A stretch of 64,000 nt of DNA from Tetrahymena thermophila SB210 (GCF_000189635.1 NW_002476412.1:1-64000), one strand, 5' to 3'; shown: positions 1-17,213, numbered from the stretch's first letter. Notes: generated by a model from the sequence alone, not told the origin. Numbers and translations: made by a program.

Positions 1-27
1 CCCAACCCCAACCCCAACCCCAACCCC
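1..27. repeat. Telomere, C4A2 repeats
   Basis: Perfect CCCCAA repeats, four and a partial, begin at base 1 and stop abruptly at base 27, where AT-rich unique sequence starts. C4A2/G4T2 is the Tetrahymena and Paramecium-type telomere repeat, and its presence at the very start means this is the left end of a macronuclear chromosome. No telomere is seen at the right end of the window. Confidence 0.97.
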
Positions 28-323
28 GTAAATAAATCCAAAAATAGTAAAAATAATATTAAAGAAAGACAAAAAAATTAAGAAAAGTATTAAAATTTTT
101 AGTTTGATTGGTATAAAAAGTAATGTGACGTTATTTATTAATAATCATAAATAATTAACTAAATTAGTATAAAGAGTATAAAGATTTTTAATAATAAAAA
201 AAATAATAATATTATGTTTGTTGGTAAATTTGTTAATTTTTGATAATCAATTTTTAATTTAGAAATTTTAAACATTTAATAAAAAGATAAAAAAAATATA
301 TATAAGTTAGAAGTTCTAGGTAA

Positions 324-1076
324 ATGTTTGGCCCAATATTTGATAGATTAGATAAGTACTTTTGGGAAGATTTAAAAGTCCCAAATCGCATGAATGAAAG
401 CCATTTGGTTTCCCATAAAGTTTTGTTTGGAATCAGAGCTATTTTGGCAATTTACTCCTCTGTAGTCGTAACAATTTAAACAATAAAAATCCCTAATATT
501 GGAGCGTTTGTAGAGTTTTTGACTTTCTGGGGAGCACTAAATGTTCAATGGTATTTCTTGTTTACTATGATTGAAATGATTACTTTTAGGATTAACAAAA
601 AACCTTCCTATTATGTTAGGATTTGGAAATTTACTCATTTGATGTTCGAATTCGCATTTTGCACACAACCTCTAATAGTTTTAGTCTTTTGGGGATTTAT
701 TGTCCCTCAGCTTGGTGATATATCATAATTTGGAGGATTGAATATAATTTTTAACTCTTAGTTACATGGAGGATTTTTTATAGCTATTGTGATAGATTTT
801 GTCATAAATAACATTTAGTTTTATAAGAGACACATGATAGTTATTTACTTTTTGACTTTTGTATATGGTCTCATAAACATGTCTTATTCTTTAATATGGT
901 CTCCAGTTTACCCAGGAATCACATGGAAAAACTGGTAAACATACTTTATCTTTGGGGTTGGACTGGTATTATTCTTCCTAATTTCCTTGCTTGCTTAGTA
1001 TATCTTTAAAAAATGGAAAGCAAAAAATATTGAAAAGCTCAAAGATTCATATATCTGTTAGGATTATTACTTTTGA
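324..1076 (+). CDS. AIG1/ADTRP (FAR-17a)-like multi-pass membrane protein
   Basis: A single-exon frame of 250 residues with at least five in-frame TAA/TAG codons read as Gln, ending on TGA. About six hydrophobic segments suggest a multi-pass membrane protein, and the length matches the AIG1/ADTRP family (about 230-250). The family's two catalytic positions appear conserved. Thr67 lies in an FLTFW context, matching FLTF around the catalytic Thr of human AIG1. His148 lies in an LHGG context before a membrane helix. A V-Y-P motif near residue 207 also fits. Family members are membrane threonine hydrolases of fatty acid esters of hydroxy fatty acids. The family assignment is by motif memory, not alignment. 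The start is the first ATG after an AT-rich leader. The gene begins only 297 bp inside the telomere. Confidence 0.7.
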
Positions 1077-2300
1077 TTTGTCTATTATTACTTAAAAGAT
1101 ATATATAGTTAGCTATCTATCTATTTATCTGCTCAGGTAGTCAGATAAGTAGAGTAATAAATATAAATTATTTAATTGATAAAAAAAAGCACTGATAATT
1201 TCTTTCTTAATTTCCAAAATAGCTTGTCATAAATTCTACTCAAAATAACTACTGTAATTTAAACCAAGTAAATTTATATTCTGTATTTATTTACATATCA
1301 ATAAAATTTTCATTACTTTATTTATACTTTTTAATTGAAAGTAACCATTTTTATTAATTAATAGATAACTAATAATATGTATCTAATAAATTATTGATTA
1401 TTGAATTGCAAAGAGAATAATTTAGATGACATTTTTCAAATGGAAAGTTTAAATAAAATTAAATTGAATTTATGAACTTTATAAGAATAATTTTAGTTAG
1501 TTTTCTATTATTATAAAAAATTAGTATAGAGATATTTATACTAGAAAGTAATGAATTTAATATTTTTCTCTATCAGTTATTACAAAATATTTTAATATAC
1601 AATTTTATTAGATCATTAAGAGTTTTTATATCTTAAGATAATTGACTATATTAATTAATAAAAGCATTTATAATTGTTTACCTCATTTTTACTATGAAAA
1701 AAAATGAATATAAAATTTAAGAGTTATGAAATTTATTTAATTTTAAAATATTGTTTTGATTTATAAAAATGTTAATTTTTATTTAAGATTTAGATTATTA
1801 TTCAAAATATTAAATTTCTAAAAAATATTTATTTACATAATTTTTATTAAAAATTATTTTGGTTTAGAATAATTTCATTTATTTTCATTTTATTATGATT
1901 TCTTTTTATTAGCTTATAAAATAAATTTTAAGTAAAAGCTTTACAAATAAATAGTAAAATATAATTTTGTTATTTATGAAGTAAAACTCAATGTTTTATT
2001 AATTTATTTAAAATAGAAGAATAAAATAATTTATCTTTATCAAATCATTCCTTTTATGCTAACTATTAATTTAAATGTTTAAGTTAAATGAATATTTTTA
2101 GTTAATTGAAATTCTAAAAAAAATCCTTTAAAAATTATATTCAATTTTTAAAAATTAAGATAAAAAATATAACTAATATTAGGAAGATAAATATATTTTT
2201 AATTTAAGTTGAATAAATTAGATTTAACAAAAATTAAACTAATTTAAATACAATTTTTAATTAGAATTTATTTGAATAATTTATTTATTTAATTTAAGTT
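1077..2300. other. Intergenic AT-rich stretch
   Basis: No supported gene or RNA is seen. This is very AT-rich DNA between the AIG1-like gene and the end of the kinesin gene, presumably holding the 3' untranslated regions of these two convergent genes. Confidence 0.6.
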
Positions 2301-5425
<3,125 letters not shown>

Positions 5426-7150
5426 CTAGTCTTTTTAAGTTAACTATTTATATAGCTTGATTAATAAATTAAAGAAATTTGTGATTATGAAATTAATTAA
5501 TAACTTATATAATTAATTAATTATGCATTTTTTAGTTATCTAATTGAATTTTATATGATTTTTATAATTAAAAATTCACCCAAAATCTTATCAAATCTTT
5601 ATATCTATCTTTAAACCAAAAAATTCAATAACAAGCAAAATAATACCATCATTATCAATCAGATTTTTTCTATTTTTCTCTTTAATTATTTAAATTTTCG
5701 GAATAAAGTTAGTGGTGTGCTTATTTATTTATTCATTCATTCATCCATTAAACTGCTTATATTAATTCTTGAATAACTTCATTTTTTTTTTCTTCGTTAA
5801 ATTTTTAAATTAATTTAAAGTCTCTTTTTGTTTGATTCTTATTTCTACTATCTTATTTATTATGTTAATTCCAAAAATGTCCACACCAAATTAGATTTAA
5901 AACATTCATTTCAATAATTAATAATTTGAACTTTCTTTGAATTTTTTAAAAATTAGTTCAATATTCTATTTGAAAATTAAAAAATATTTTTCTTAGATTT
6001 TTAAAAAATTATTCAACCAATTTATCTTATTGATTTTTAACTGAATATAAAAATTAATATTTACAAATACTAAATAATAAAATTTAAAAGAAATAAAATA
6101 TTACATCATAAGTAGTTTTTTAATTATTTCATTTTATTATTTAGTAATAATTTTTAATTGATAAAAATAATTAAAAAGAAGAAATTTAATTTCAATTTTT
6201 TTAGAGGGATTAAAAACCCAAAAAAAATCAGAAAAGTTTAAATTGATTTATTTACATTTTTTTTAATTCAATCTTTTATATTAATTTTTTATATAATATT
6301 TTATTATTTAATAAATAAAAAGTTTAAAAATATTTGATTAATGAATAAATAAAATTAATTAATGATTATCTTAATTTAGTTTAAACCAAATAATAATTTT
6401 TTGAAATTTTGTGTAATTACAAAAATAATTTATATCTTAATTTCAATTGAACTTTTAAGATAGTTAAAAACCTGATTGAAATATTAAGATTTTAAAATAA
6501 ATATTAATATTTTATTTTACATAAAAAGAAAGCTAAAAATAGGAAATTAATACAATACACTCAGAAAAAAGCAAGATTGAAATCTACGATTTCACTAGAA
6601 TTAATGCTGGATTGCTAATTAAAGTCAAGCTGGTTTATGTTTTATATATTAAACTTAATTTTGATAAATAAAAAATGAAGTTTTGATATTATAACATGGT
6701 TTTTATTAAAAATGGAAAAAAATATCTAAAAAGAATTAAAAAAAAAATTTGCTTCCTTAAATTATTAGGGAAAACTTGAGAAAATTAAAAATAGGTGTAA
6801 ATGAAGCAGAATTAATTATCCAATTAAGTTTTTTCTATTGAAGTAAGTATTTTTTAAAGTTAATTATGTATTAAATCATTACTGGATGTAAATAAAAAAA
6901 CTAATTTAGTTTAGGCAGTCACTAGCTCACACTTTCACTAATTAATTAATTTTGCAAATTTATATTACGTTTTGATTAATTTAGATGAAAAATAAATTAA
7001 TCTAGCTTTAATAGCATTAATAAACAGATTAAATTAAATTTAAACAAAATCATGCTTATTCGTAGCCATAAAAAATTAATTACAAAAAAATTTTGCTATT
7101 AAAAAAAAAATACAAAGGGAATAAAAATATTAAATTTTAGTTTATCCACT
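5426..7150. other. Divergent intergenic region
   Basis: This 1.7-kb AT-rich stretch separates the kinesin gene (leftward) from membrane protein copy A (rightward), so it should contain both promoters. No conserved element, RNA gene or convincing exon was seen. Confidence 0.6.
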
Positions 7151-10100
7151 ATGTTAGCCTAAAAATTATTGCAAATAATCCCGACTTAGATAAGTGTGTT
7201 GAAGACATTTTATGTTTAGACTATGTACACTTTAGTTAAATCATTTGACAGAAGTCTTTTAGTTTGCATCTCTTTGTTAATGATTAAACATGTTTAATAT
7301 TTATTACTCTCTCTCAGCTAAAATGTGCTCAACTAACTATAGAAAAATTCATAAACACAAAATGTTTAAGAAATTATGAACTTAGGAGAGATGTTATTTT
7401 CAAATAAAAGCATATTAATCTTAACTTTCTCTATTAACTTGTTTATGGTTCTTTGCTTAGTATTTCATTTAATTTTGTATTTAGCCCTATCCAATAAGCC
7501 TAAACAATACAACATAATACTCTCTTTTCTATTTCAAATTCATTCCTATGCATTTTACATCCTCTCTTTACAAAGCTCTTTGTTTAAATTTAAAGAAAAC
7601 TAAATACTTGGGTCTTTTAATATTGCATTAACTGCTATCATAAGTAAGAAACCTTCATATTTTTTATTTGCTTATTGATATTTTTATTTTTTGGAGAATT
7701 CTATGAAAATTTCCATAAATATGTTAATTTTTTTTAATTATTTTACTTAATTTTAAAATGTTTTAGGTGTTATTCAAATTCTGCATGAATATGATGATAG
7801 GTTTATCAGGAAGGATTTTCTTTCTTACAGCACAATTTACCAAAAAATATTATCTTTATTTCTAGAACTAATTATGGTAGTACAAAACACTTTATTTGAT
7901 GATATACAATTAATAGAATCAAATCTAATTTTAATTATTATCTTAACAGTATTGGAAATTATTTACATTCCAATCATTGATCAAAGAGTTCAGAAGATTA
8001 ATTTAAGTGGCTATGTTTTTAATATTATAAATTCAATTAATACGCTCCTAACAATTAATTTTTCTTCATGGCAAATATACTTACTTATATTAGCTATCTC
8101 CATTCCTATCTCCTACAAAATCGCTGAGATAGTCTTCGAATTAAGATTTTATTTTATTCTAATTAAATTTAAATTGTCTGACCTTGTCTATGACAAATAA
8201 AAATACAAGCAACTTGAATAAAATAAGTCTAATTTCAATTTATAAAGCTAACTAGACCTTTTTTTGAGAAAACTATTTTACTAAACAAAGACAAATTATG
8301 ATGAATATGTAAATTCTAATACTTCAATTTTTTTAGAAAGTATAATTGTATCTCACAAAATAAACTGCACTTACGTTCCTTTTTGCTTTTGCTAAAATGT
8401 AATTAATTTTTTATTCATTCATACCATATTAATTTAAATGGCTAAATTTGCTCTAAAAATTTGAATTATTTCATATTTATTACAAAGTAATTTCAATACT
8501 TACTTAGGAATATAAAAGCAGATGCGAATATGAACCTAAAACTCAAAGAACACAGTACCTTTACTAATATATAGAAAAGGCTTATCAACTTAATCTTTAG
8601 AAAACTAAAATGGGAGAATTGAATCCCCTAACTTTTAGTTATATCATGTTTGTTATTGAAGTAATGAAAAACGAAACTAAATCACTTTGTCTCGCTTTAA
8701 ATTGTTTGAATTTTTATACCAAATAACTAAATTTCAGATAAGAATAAAGATTGAGACAAATAATTAAGTTCATTAATCACAAAGTAGGTATTTATAATAA
8801 AAAGCCTATAAGCGAAAAAACTGAGAAGCTAGATTTTTATAACAGTATAAGTTATGACAACAATTTATATGAAACTTTTAATATGCTGAAAGAGTGTCTT
8901 TTTCTAAAGAAAATAGCGCTTTATTAAATAGGATAGAACCATATAAATCTTACAGAAGTCATAGGTACCTTTACTCTACTTCGCTAGAAAAGAGATAAGT
9001 TATATACAAATTTAAAACAGTTAGCTGTAATTAATCATAGCTGTGGGATTTTAATGCAAATGATTGATATATTTGAGAGATCTCTATATTATTAAAATAG
9101 CTTAACTTAAGCTATCCAAAAAAAAATTAAATAGAGAAAAGCTGAATTTAAATGTTTGCTAAACTTTTATTCAGAAGACAGTTGTGTTATCTTTATAACT
9201 CTGTTAAAGGAAATCGGTACAATAAAAAGAGTTACTAAAAATCTAGAATAAGTTGTACCAATATTAAATAGTTAAGAAGCTATTGGAAAAAATATTTCCT
9301 ATATGCAGCCAAAAGAAATTTCTCAAGTTCATAATAAAATTTTAACTAATTTTATTACTAAGCAAAATCTCTCTTTCCAAATAAAGAATTATGATATTAT
9401 TATTGGAGTTGATAAAAATGGTTGGGCTATCCCATATTAAATGAAACTACAAACCTGCTTAATTGGAACCTCAGATTTTGGTGCTTGCACTTGGATTAAA
9501 TAAATTTAAGACTCGTGCTACTACATCAGCACTAAATATGAATAAAATTATGAAATAATGACTATTTCTTATGGATTCTACTAAATCCTCTTTTCAAAAG
9601 TTGTTTCTCCCTCTAAAGTTTAAAATATTAGTCTAGAATCATTAATGCCTTCATTAAATTATTTCATTAAAACATGTAAAATTATTTAGATTTTTAATTC
9701 TTAAACATTAACCATAATTTTGTAAAATTTTGACTATTTTAATGATTAATTAATTAATTAATTATTTTTGTTTGATAATAAAAAAATATTTTTTTTAAAA
9801 GTATTTTTAGAATCAAAAAAATCAAATAACTCATTTTTTTTACAATTTTTTAAAAAGTTAGTCTTAATTTCTTTATGCTTTAATTTACAGAAAAAAAATT
9901 TTTTGATTAGATAAATTAAATTAATAGATTTTTTGATAAAATGGATTTTAAAAGACTAGAATAGTCATGGAAATATATTAAAATACTTCCTAATTTTATA
10001 TAAATTATTGGCAAAAAATTTTAAATGCTAAACTTAGATTAGTTTTTAAGAAAAATGCATTTATATTAAATAATTATAGTTAAATTTATTAATTATTTTT

Positions 10101-13100
10101 AATTTTAGAGTGCCCTAAGGAGATTAACAGATATAGTACGATAATTGTAAAACCTTAGAATGAAGAATTTTGCTTTTCTAAAGATAATTTTACTCAAAGT
10201 GATGACTTAGTTTAAAATTTATTGAAAGAAGAAATATTTAAAATAGAAGCTGATTTTTATCCTTTCCATCATAAATACATAAGTTTTGTACAAATAAAAG
10301 TACATACAATAGAAAAGATAACTGATCATAAAGATAAGGTAGAAAGTATTTATAATTTGCTACATGATTTTAAAAAATTTAAACAGTTTGATCATTAATT
10401 TATTGATTAATAAAAGCTTATTTTGCTAAGCTACTTGCAAAATAACAATAATGGATTGAATAAGAAAAAATTAGTATAAAAAAAATAAACTTTTGTTTAA
10501 TCAGCAAGCTTTGAGTTGAATGGGAATAAAAAAAATTTGCAAAAATAAAATAGTTTGTATTTATAAGAGAACTCTGAGTTATAATAGCTAAATGATGAAG
10601 AAAACTGTTAAAAAAATGATAATTAAAGGAATTATTAAAGCGAGCATAAAAATGAAATTCAATTAATTGATTAGGTCTCATTTAACATTCCTTTTGATTA
10701 ACTATCACCTCGAGATACAGATATTTTTACTCAAAGACATTTGATTTAACCATTACCTTCTTCCCAATTTTGGGATTAATTTACCTATATCAATTATCTT
10801 TCCAATTAGCAGCTGATTTAGCATCCAAACAGTTCCTAAAAGAATTTGGTAACAATTTAAGAGGAAACAAACGAGAAGCATATTTAATAAAATAAATTAT
10901 TCAAAGCTGATTAAATCAAATAAGAATCTTAGAAAATCATGCAATAAATTGATTAAAAAAATTAATTGGTTCAAAAAAAACTAGGCAACTTTTAATAGCT
11001 CAATTCTGGAACTTAATTGAAGCTTTTAAGTTAAAATAATTTAGAATCAACAGAAGAATAGTTATCAAAAATACGATGCTCAAGCTAATCTAAATAGGCA
11101 TAAATCTAACAAAAGAGTGATTCAACTTAAAAATCAAATATTTCTCATCAGCAGTAATTTATTTTATTTTTTTTAAATTAGTTTATATATTTTATCTCTT
11201 TATTAGCAAATAAATGATAGATTACTTGTAGCAATCACACAAAATTTATGGATTGGAAACAATAAAATATCTTGGCTGCATAACTTTAGTTGTGATGCTT
11301 ATTTTAAATGTTAATTCATTTGTTACTTTAAACACTTATTTAATGGAGCAGAGGGAAGAATATATTTATAGCGACTGGGTTTACAAAATAAATTTAATCA
11401 GTTAATAAATTGTGGGAGATATAAGTTTTTTAAGGATGATGAAATTAACAAATTTTGAATTGCCAGATCCTGAAGAATAAAAAAAATTTATGGCTGCAAT
11501 CAAAGATGGGCAGATTTAAAGGAAAAATTATTTTTAAAAACTTTTAATTGCCTATACTAATTCAAAAGTCTAGTAAGGCACTCAAGTGTTTAAAGAAGTT
11601 TCTAAGTAAACAGTTGATTTCGATTTCGCTTACTCACTTACTTCTGTTGATAAGCAACATATATCTCTGTATTATGCGCTTTTAGAGATATATTGCTATG
11701 AATTCTTAACATCAGATTGGAAAAAAAATAATGATGAAGAATACTATCAGTTACTAATAAATGAAATTTAGTTAATAAATAAATTGGATGATTTCGAAAA
11801 AGATGTAGTATTGTTAGTCGAATAAAAATATTAAGAAATTAGAGATAGTTTATTTGTATCACAATTATGCGACATCATTTCATCTACAATTTTTTCTTTG
11901 AGTTTCATACCTATTTTTGTATATGTTCAGCTTAAAACAAAGTAATTTATTGGGTTACTGGCTACTTTTAATCCGCAAAAGATTAAGGAAATGCAATTCT
12001 AAGTGCTCTATAACGAAAAAAGAGCTGAGCGATTAAGCGAATAGTTGAATTAAAAATAAAAATAGATCATAAAGGAAGAGGATAATTATAAAAGTGGAAA
12101 GTATTCTCAAATAACTAGTTTTGAAATTCAGAAAAACAAAAACATCAGTTCAGTTTCAAGGCTCCCTCTATTTTAATTAAAAACTCTCATTTATGCTCTC
12201 TGTTTTATTTTATTCAACTGTACTTATTCTCTAGCTATAGGAATTAACATGAATAATTTCATGAATGATCAAGAAAACAACTCAGAATTTTTAAGTAAAA
12301 ACATATTTTTTTAATTTTAATATTTTTTTAATTTAAAATATTTAAAAAAAGATAAAATAAATTAAATTCATTCTTTAACTATTTCTATTATTGAGATGGA
12401 AATAATTTTGATTGACACAAGATTGGAATTTGATGATGATAATACATACAAAATATATACTGAAGCAATAGTGGAAAAATCTCTCAAAATTTAATCTGCA
12501 TTAAATGATTTTTATGAAATTATGGCTAAGCAATCAAAAATAAATCGCTATCAAAAAAATAAATTTAACAAATTTATAAACTAAATGCTTGAAGGAAATT
12601 TATGTGAAGTAGTTAATTAAAATCTTTAATATTTAATAATTCCAGGTTATAATTAAACTGAATGCGAATAGGTTAAATTCGGAATATTTTCTAAAGGGCT
12701 AATTACTGCAACAAAACAATTTCTTGATTTTGTAGGTTAAAATGGAATGCTGCTTAATGAGGAAGATGATGTAGCATTTTTTGAAGGTGCTAATAAGTTA
12801 TTTGAAGATTTTCCAGTTAAATAACAATTTTACTTTAAAATGTATTACACATTTAGTATTAGCGCAATACAAGGGTTTATTGAGTCTATAACTTATCAAG
12901 AATATGATTACTTAATACTGCTCAATAGATTATTTATTGCCTTACAAATATCTTTATTTGCTTCTTCTATTTATTTAATATATTTTAGATTCTTTACAAT
13001 TTGCTCTAAGCAAATACAATCAACAAAAAGGCTTCTTGACATAATAGATGTTGCATAACTTAACGATAATTAATATATCAACTCATTTTTTAGGACAAAT

Positions 13101-13106
13101 AAATGA
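7151..13106 (+). CDS. PAS-containing multi-pass membrane protein, copy A (TmcB-like)
   Basis: Six exons: 7151-7643, 7767-8398, 8508-9675, 10109-11153, 11207-12294, 12352-13106. They total 5181 nt (1726 residues plus TGA). Residues 1-375 hold several membrane helices, including HEYDDRF, and end in a His/Cys motif (H-x3-C-x5-C-F-C). Exon 3 is a helical region followed by a PAS-like domain with S-box-type features (SEDSCVIFITL; IGKNISYM; a GWAIPY-type segment). Exon 4 is a Gln/Asn/Lys-rich linker. Exons 5-6 encode about four more membrane helices. The start is set by alignment with copies B and C, whose first exons are also 493 nt. Architecture suggests a sensory or signalling membrane protein of the tiny-macrocysts type; the ligand is unknown. 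It is the most divergent of the four copies and lies 17 kb from the others. Confidence 0.85.
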
Positions 13107-13801
13107 AATTTATAAATTTTATTTACTTTTCCTCTTCATATATACTAACTAATTATTAAATTTTTATATTGTATTTGTTTGTTTTTTCTCATAAATTATT
13201 AAAAAAAACAATTAATTAACATTTACTGAAATATAAATAAAATTTATTAAATTAAAATATTTCAAAAAATATTGTAATTATGAAACCATAAAACTTAAAA
13301 CAAATTTTGTGAGTATGTTCAAATTAAATTAATATTATATGACAACCCACAGTATAGCTAATATTTAAACTTGAATTTAATAGTTGAATTTTGTGTGAAA
13401 ATATAAGAGGGTTTGTAGTATAGCAAAAAATATATTTTTAACCCATTTATTTTTAAATTTTTGCTTAAAAATATTATTCTTATGAAGAAATATAAATTAA
13501 AAAATAAGTAAAATATAAAATATTCATAAAACAAATAAAATTTGATAATATTTTTATTTATTTGTGATTAAATTGCAATTAATATATAATATTTACAGAT
13601 TAAGTTAATATTTATTTAAATAAATTTATTTTAATTTAATATAAATTAAAGCTTAATGATCAATTATTTTAAAATATTTTTCAGTTATTTTTAAAATAAA
13701 AATTTTTAATAATTATCAATATTTAAAAATAATTAAGTTAATTAGATGCTTTATTTTTTCAAGTCAAATTACTCAAATAAAAGTTTTAATTTAAAATAAA
13801 C
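13107..13801. other. Convergent intergenic region
   Basis: About 0.7 kb of AT-rich sequence lies between the 3' ends of copy A and the leftward coiled-coil gene. Only presumed 3' untranslated sequence is seen. Confidence 0.6.
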
Positions 13802-16427
13802 TCATTAAAAGCTAATTTTTTTTTCTTTTATGTTTTTTTTATCACTTTCTATGATATCATACTATTCATCTTCATCATTTTCTTCTTCTTCATCTTCTTC
13901 ATCATTTTCAGAATCAGATATTTTTTTATTCGAATTGAAAAAATCTTATTTAAAATTATTGTCTTTGTTTCCATTAAAGGTTTCATATGAGTCATTTATT
14001 TTAGGAAAAGACTAAAGCTTAAAAAGATCAAGATTTTATCCGGTATTTATCTTGACATCAAAAAGGTCTTCCATATCATCCTTATCATGAGAAGATAATG
14101 GATTTCTATGACTTATTTATTTTTTATTTGAAAATCTAGAAATGTTAGTTGTATTCTTCTATTATTATTAAGTTTTTAAAGAATAATAATCATCATCTAA
14201 ATTTTAATATATTATAGATCCGCTATCATAATTTTTATTATGAGTTTCCTTATTTTATTTATCTATTTAGTCTGCATGATTTTAAAGAGCTCTAAACGTG
14301 TTTAGCTAATAATCTTTTCTACTGCTATTAGGATAGAGCATGTCAGAATTTCTTATATCTTGCAAAATCAATTCATCTATCCTAGCCTACTCTTAGCTTG
14401 ACTTAATATTTTAATCTTAATATCTAATACTAATTTTCTTCTTTTTAATTAAGCAGTTTTTTGATGATTTATTATTACTTAGCTATTATTAATCGCTGTT
14501 GTTATTGCTTTTATCGTTATTTCTACAGGTTAATTATTTTTTTTCTTTTTTATTAATAATATAATTTCCATTTTCTCCTTGCTCTATTTTAATAGGGATT
14601 ACTTTCTTTTTTTTCTTGTTCTTTTTTGAACTTTTTTTCCTTTTTTTTAATATCATTTTTATCTTATCATCTCCATTTTAAATTTACTATGCATTTAATT
14701 TTGAATATGGTTCATTCTATTTTATAAATAATTATAATTATTTTAAAATTAATGTTTTTATTTTAAACAATCCAATCAATATAAAATATCTCATAAAAAT
14801 TAAAAAAACTTTTTTTCTCCACAAAAAAACAAACAAAATTTTGAAGCTAAATAAATAATTTATATTTCAAACAAGAAAGCAATTTCTATTCTAATAAATA
14901 AATAAAATAATTTACCAGCTAAGTTCCTTGTGTTGCATATGCAAGAGACTCATGAGTGTATTGAGGTGGACTGGGTTCATTATCTTTTTATGGTAACTAG
15001 AGTTGTTAATTATTTTTTAATTAATTAAAGTATTTCTCTCTCTGCTGGTAAATGTGTTAACCAACGCTGCTCATTTTTTCAATTTAGCTCCCATATAGTT
15101 ATTCTTTTGTTGTTTAAAAAAGACTATCTATTTCTTTTTGTTTTTTAATAATTTCAAGTTTTCTCTATTCATTTTGTTGTCTTATCAAGTCCTCTTATTC
15201 CTTTTTTATCTAAATTAGTCTGAGAGTGTCTTGCTTATCTCTATTTTTTGTTTCATTCTGAAAAACTTTAACCAACTAGTTATTATCATTTCTTCTCATC
15301 AATGTAGGATATTTTTAATTCAAAGAGTTGCTATTATCTCTTTTTTGTGAAGTGTTTTAGCTTACTGAATTTTTTATAGAGTAGAAATTGTGCTGATTGC
15401 TTAAGCCATTTCCATTTCTCTGATTTTAACTGTTTATTTTATTATTTATTTACTAATTTTATGTAGAATTTTAGTATAATGAATTTCTTTTTCTAATTTG
15501 TTATTAGTAAAGTTAAGAATCTGCTAAAGAGTTCTACAAAGAGCTATTCTGCTCCTCCTTTTTATTTGATCTTAAAGTTGATTTGTTGTTAGAAATTTGA
15601 GTATGAATATTACTTAAATCAGATAAGTCTTTGGGGTTTTTGCTCCTAATTCTGATTATATTACTGTTATTGTTACTATTAATAATACTGCTGTTGTTAC
15701 TATTATTATAATAACTAGATTGTATTGTGCTAGTTTGTAATGAACTGCCTTTCTTTTCACCAACATCTTGATAAAAGCTGAACCCTTTACTATTATCTAA
15801 TTGTTATTTTAGTCTTTTAAATAAATAGGGTTTGTTGTTATCAAAATTTAATCTATTTTCAACAAAGGAGTTCCCAACTACGAAATTGCTTCTTTTTCTA
15901 CTAGGAGATTAAACCAAAGAAGATGGTTAACTGGATTAGTTTTCTTCAAGCCTTTCTTCTATTTTAGATGAAATATGTTAGTCCCTATTTTATGAAGCAG
16001 TGCTAATTCTTATATTTTCTTTATCATGTCTTATTACTTATAAAATATTACCGTTATTATTATTTTTATTAAAATGGTTATTTTGATTGACTGATTTATC
16101 TTTTCTATTAGGTTCATCATTTTCATTTTTTATTAGTTTCTCTTCATTAATTGAAAGTATATTTTTTTGATTTTATTCTATCTTGTTTCTTATGTTACTT
16201 TTCTATCTAATTCTAATTCTATTTGAGCATTAACTTAGAAATCCTTCATTATTAATATTAGATTAACCATTTGATCTTAAAATGTTTGCGCTATTTTTCA
16301 AACTTTCTAGTTACTCTCTCATTATTTTCTCTAAATTATCATAAGATTATTTTTAAGAAGTAAGAGGCTAGCTAATGTCAATAGTATTTTCACTTTTCTT
16401 GTTGAGAGAATTATTTTACATATCCAT
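13802..16427 (-). CDS. Asn/Gln/Ser-rich protein with coiled coil and acidic tail, unknown function
   Basis: Two exons, 16427-14916 (1512 nt) and 14716-13802 (915 nt), separated by a 199-nt GT-AG intron, give 808 residues ending on TGA. I recognise no domain. The first 400 residues are low-complexity (Asn, Ser, Gln runs). Residues about 405-475 are Lys/Glu/Gln-rich with a heptad-like pattern (IKKEQEDLIRQQNEQRKLEI), consistent with a coiled coil. A Lys-rich block opens exon 2 and could be a nuclear localisation signal. The C-terminus has a highly acidic run (DEEDEEEENDEDE, near residue 785). There are no membrane segments. Many codons are TAA/TAG read as Gln. The gene converges on copy A. A structural or nuclear scaffold role would be a guess. 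Confidence 0.75.
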
Positions 16428-17093
16428 TTTTCTCTCAATACAACCTTTAATCTAAATATCTATAAATAAGTTGAGAATTGAAATACTTAACAATAATTAA
16501 TTAAAATTAAGAAAATTTTGTTATTTAAAATATAGTTAATAAATATCCACATATTTTGTTACACTTCTATTTATAATAATTATAGTTGTTAAACATAATC
16601 TAAAAATATTAAGATATTTATTTTTTAAAGGTAATTTGAGTAATCTAAATTTAAGAGGATAAAATACTCATTTCTAGTATCATCAGATCTTAAAACATTT
16701 TTTAGATAAATAATATTTTAACCCTAAAATAAATGCAAAAAAGTTGACAATTAATTGTATTTAATTTATCAAAAATAGCCCAAAATTTAAAACTTTAAAA
16801 ATTTATTTTTTAAAATGTTTATATTATAAAATTATTGTTGAATTTGTTATTGATTGAGGAGTATAAATAAAATATTTAAAAAATTTAAATTAGAAATAAA
16901 ATTATCTCAGAAAGTGTATTTTAAATTATTGATATTTTATTAAAATAAAATCTCATGATTGAATTAAAGAAGTAAAATCAAAACAATTAATTTATGTTAT
17001 TTGATTATAATGAGAGTATATGAAATTATTTTTTAAATTCTATAATTTTATAAATAATTATAATTTAAATAATTATCTGTGTTAATTAGTTTT
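16428..17093. other. Intergenic region before 5S genes
   Basis: AT-rich sequence between the start of the leftward coiled-coil gene and the first 5S rRNA gene. Nothing else is recognisable. Confidence 0.55.
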
Positions 17094-17213
17094 GTTGTCG
17101 GCCATACTAAGGTGAAAACACCGGATCCCATTCGAACTCCGAAGTTAAGCGCCTTAAGGCTGGGTTAGTACTAAGGTGGGGGACCGCTTGGGAAGTCCCA
17201 GTGTCGACAACCT
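17094..17213 (+). rRNA. 5S rRNA, copy 1
   Basis: This 120-nt GC-rich block begins GTTGTCGGCCATACTAAGG and ends with TCGACAACCT; the two ends pair as the 5S closing stem. It contains the conserved eukaryotic 5S core (CATTCGAACTCCGAAGTTAAG), which includes the internal Pol III control region bound by TFIIIA. A run of T follows at once, matching a Pol III terminator. It is identical by eye to the two copies downstream. Confidence 0.97.

Noticed and set aside
13830..14015. Plus-strand frame rich in Ser and Phe
   Set aside because: It is the antisense shadow of the acidic Asp/Glu run at the C-terminus of the minus-strand coiled-coil protein, which is in frame and ends on TGA.
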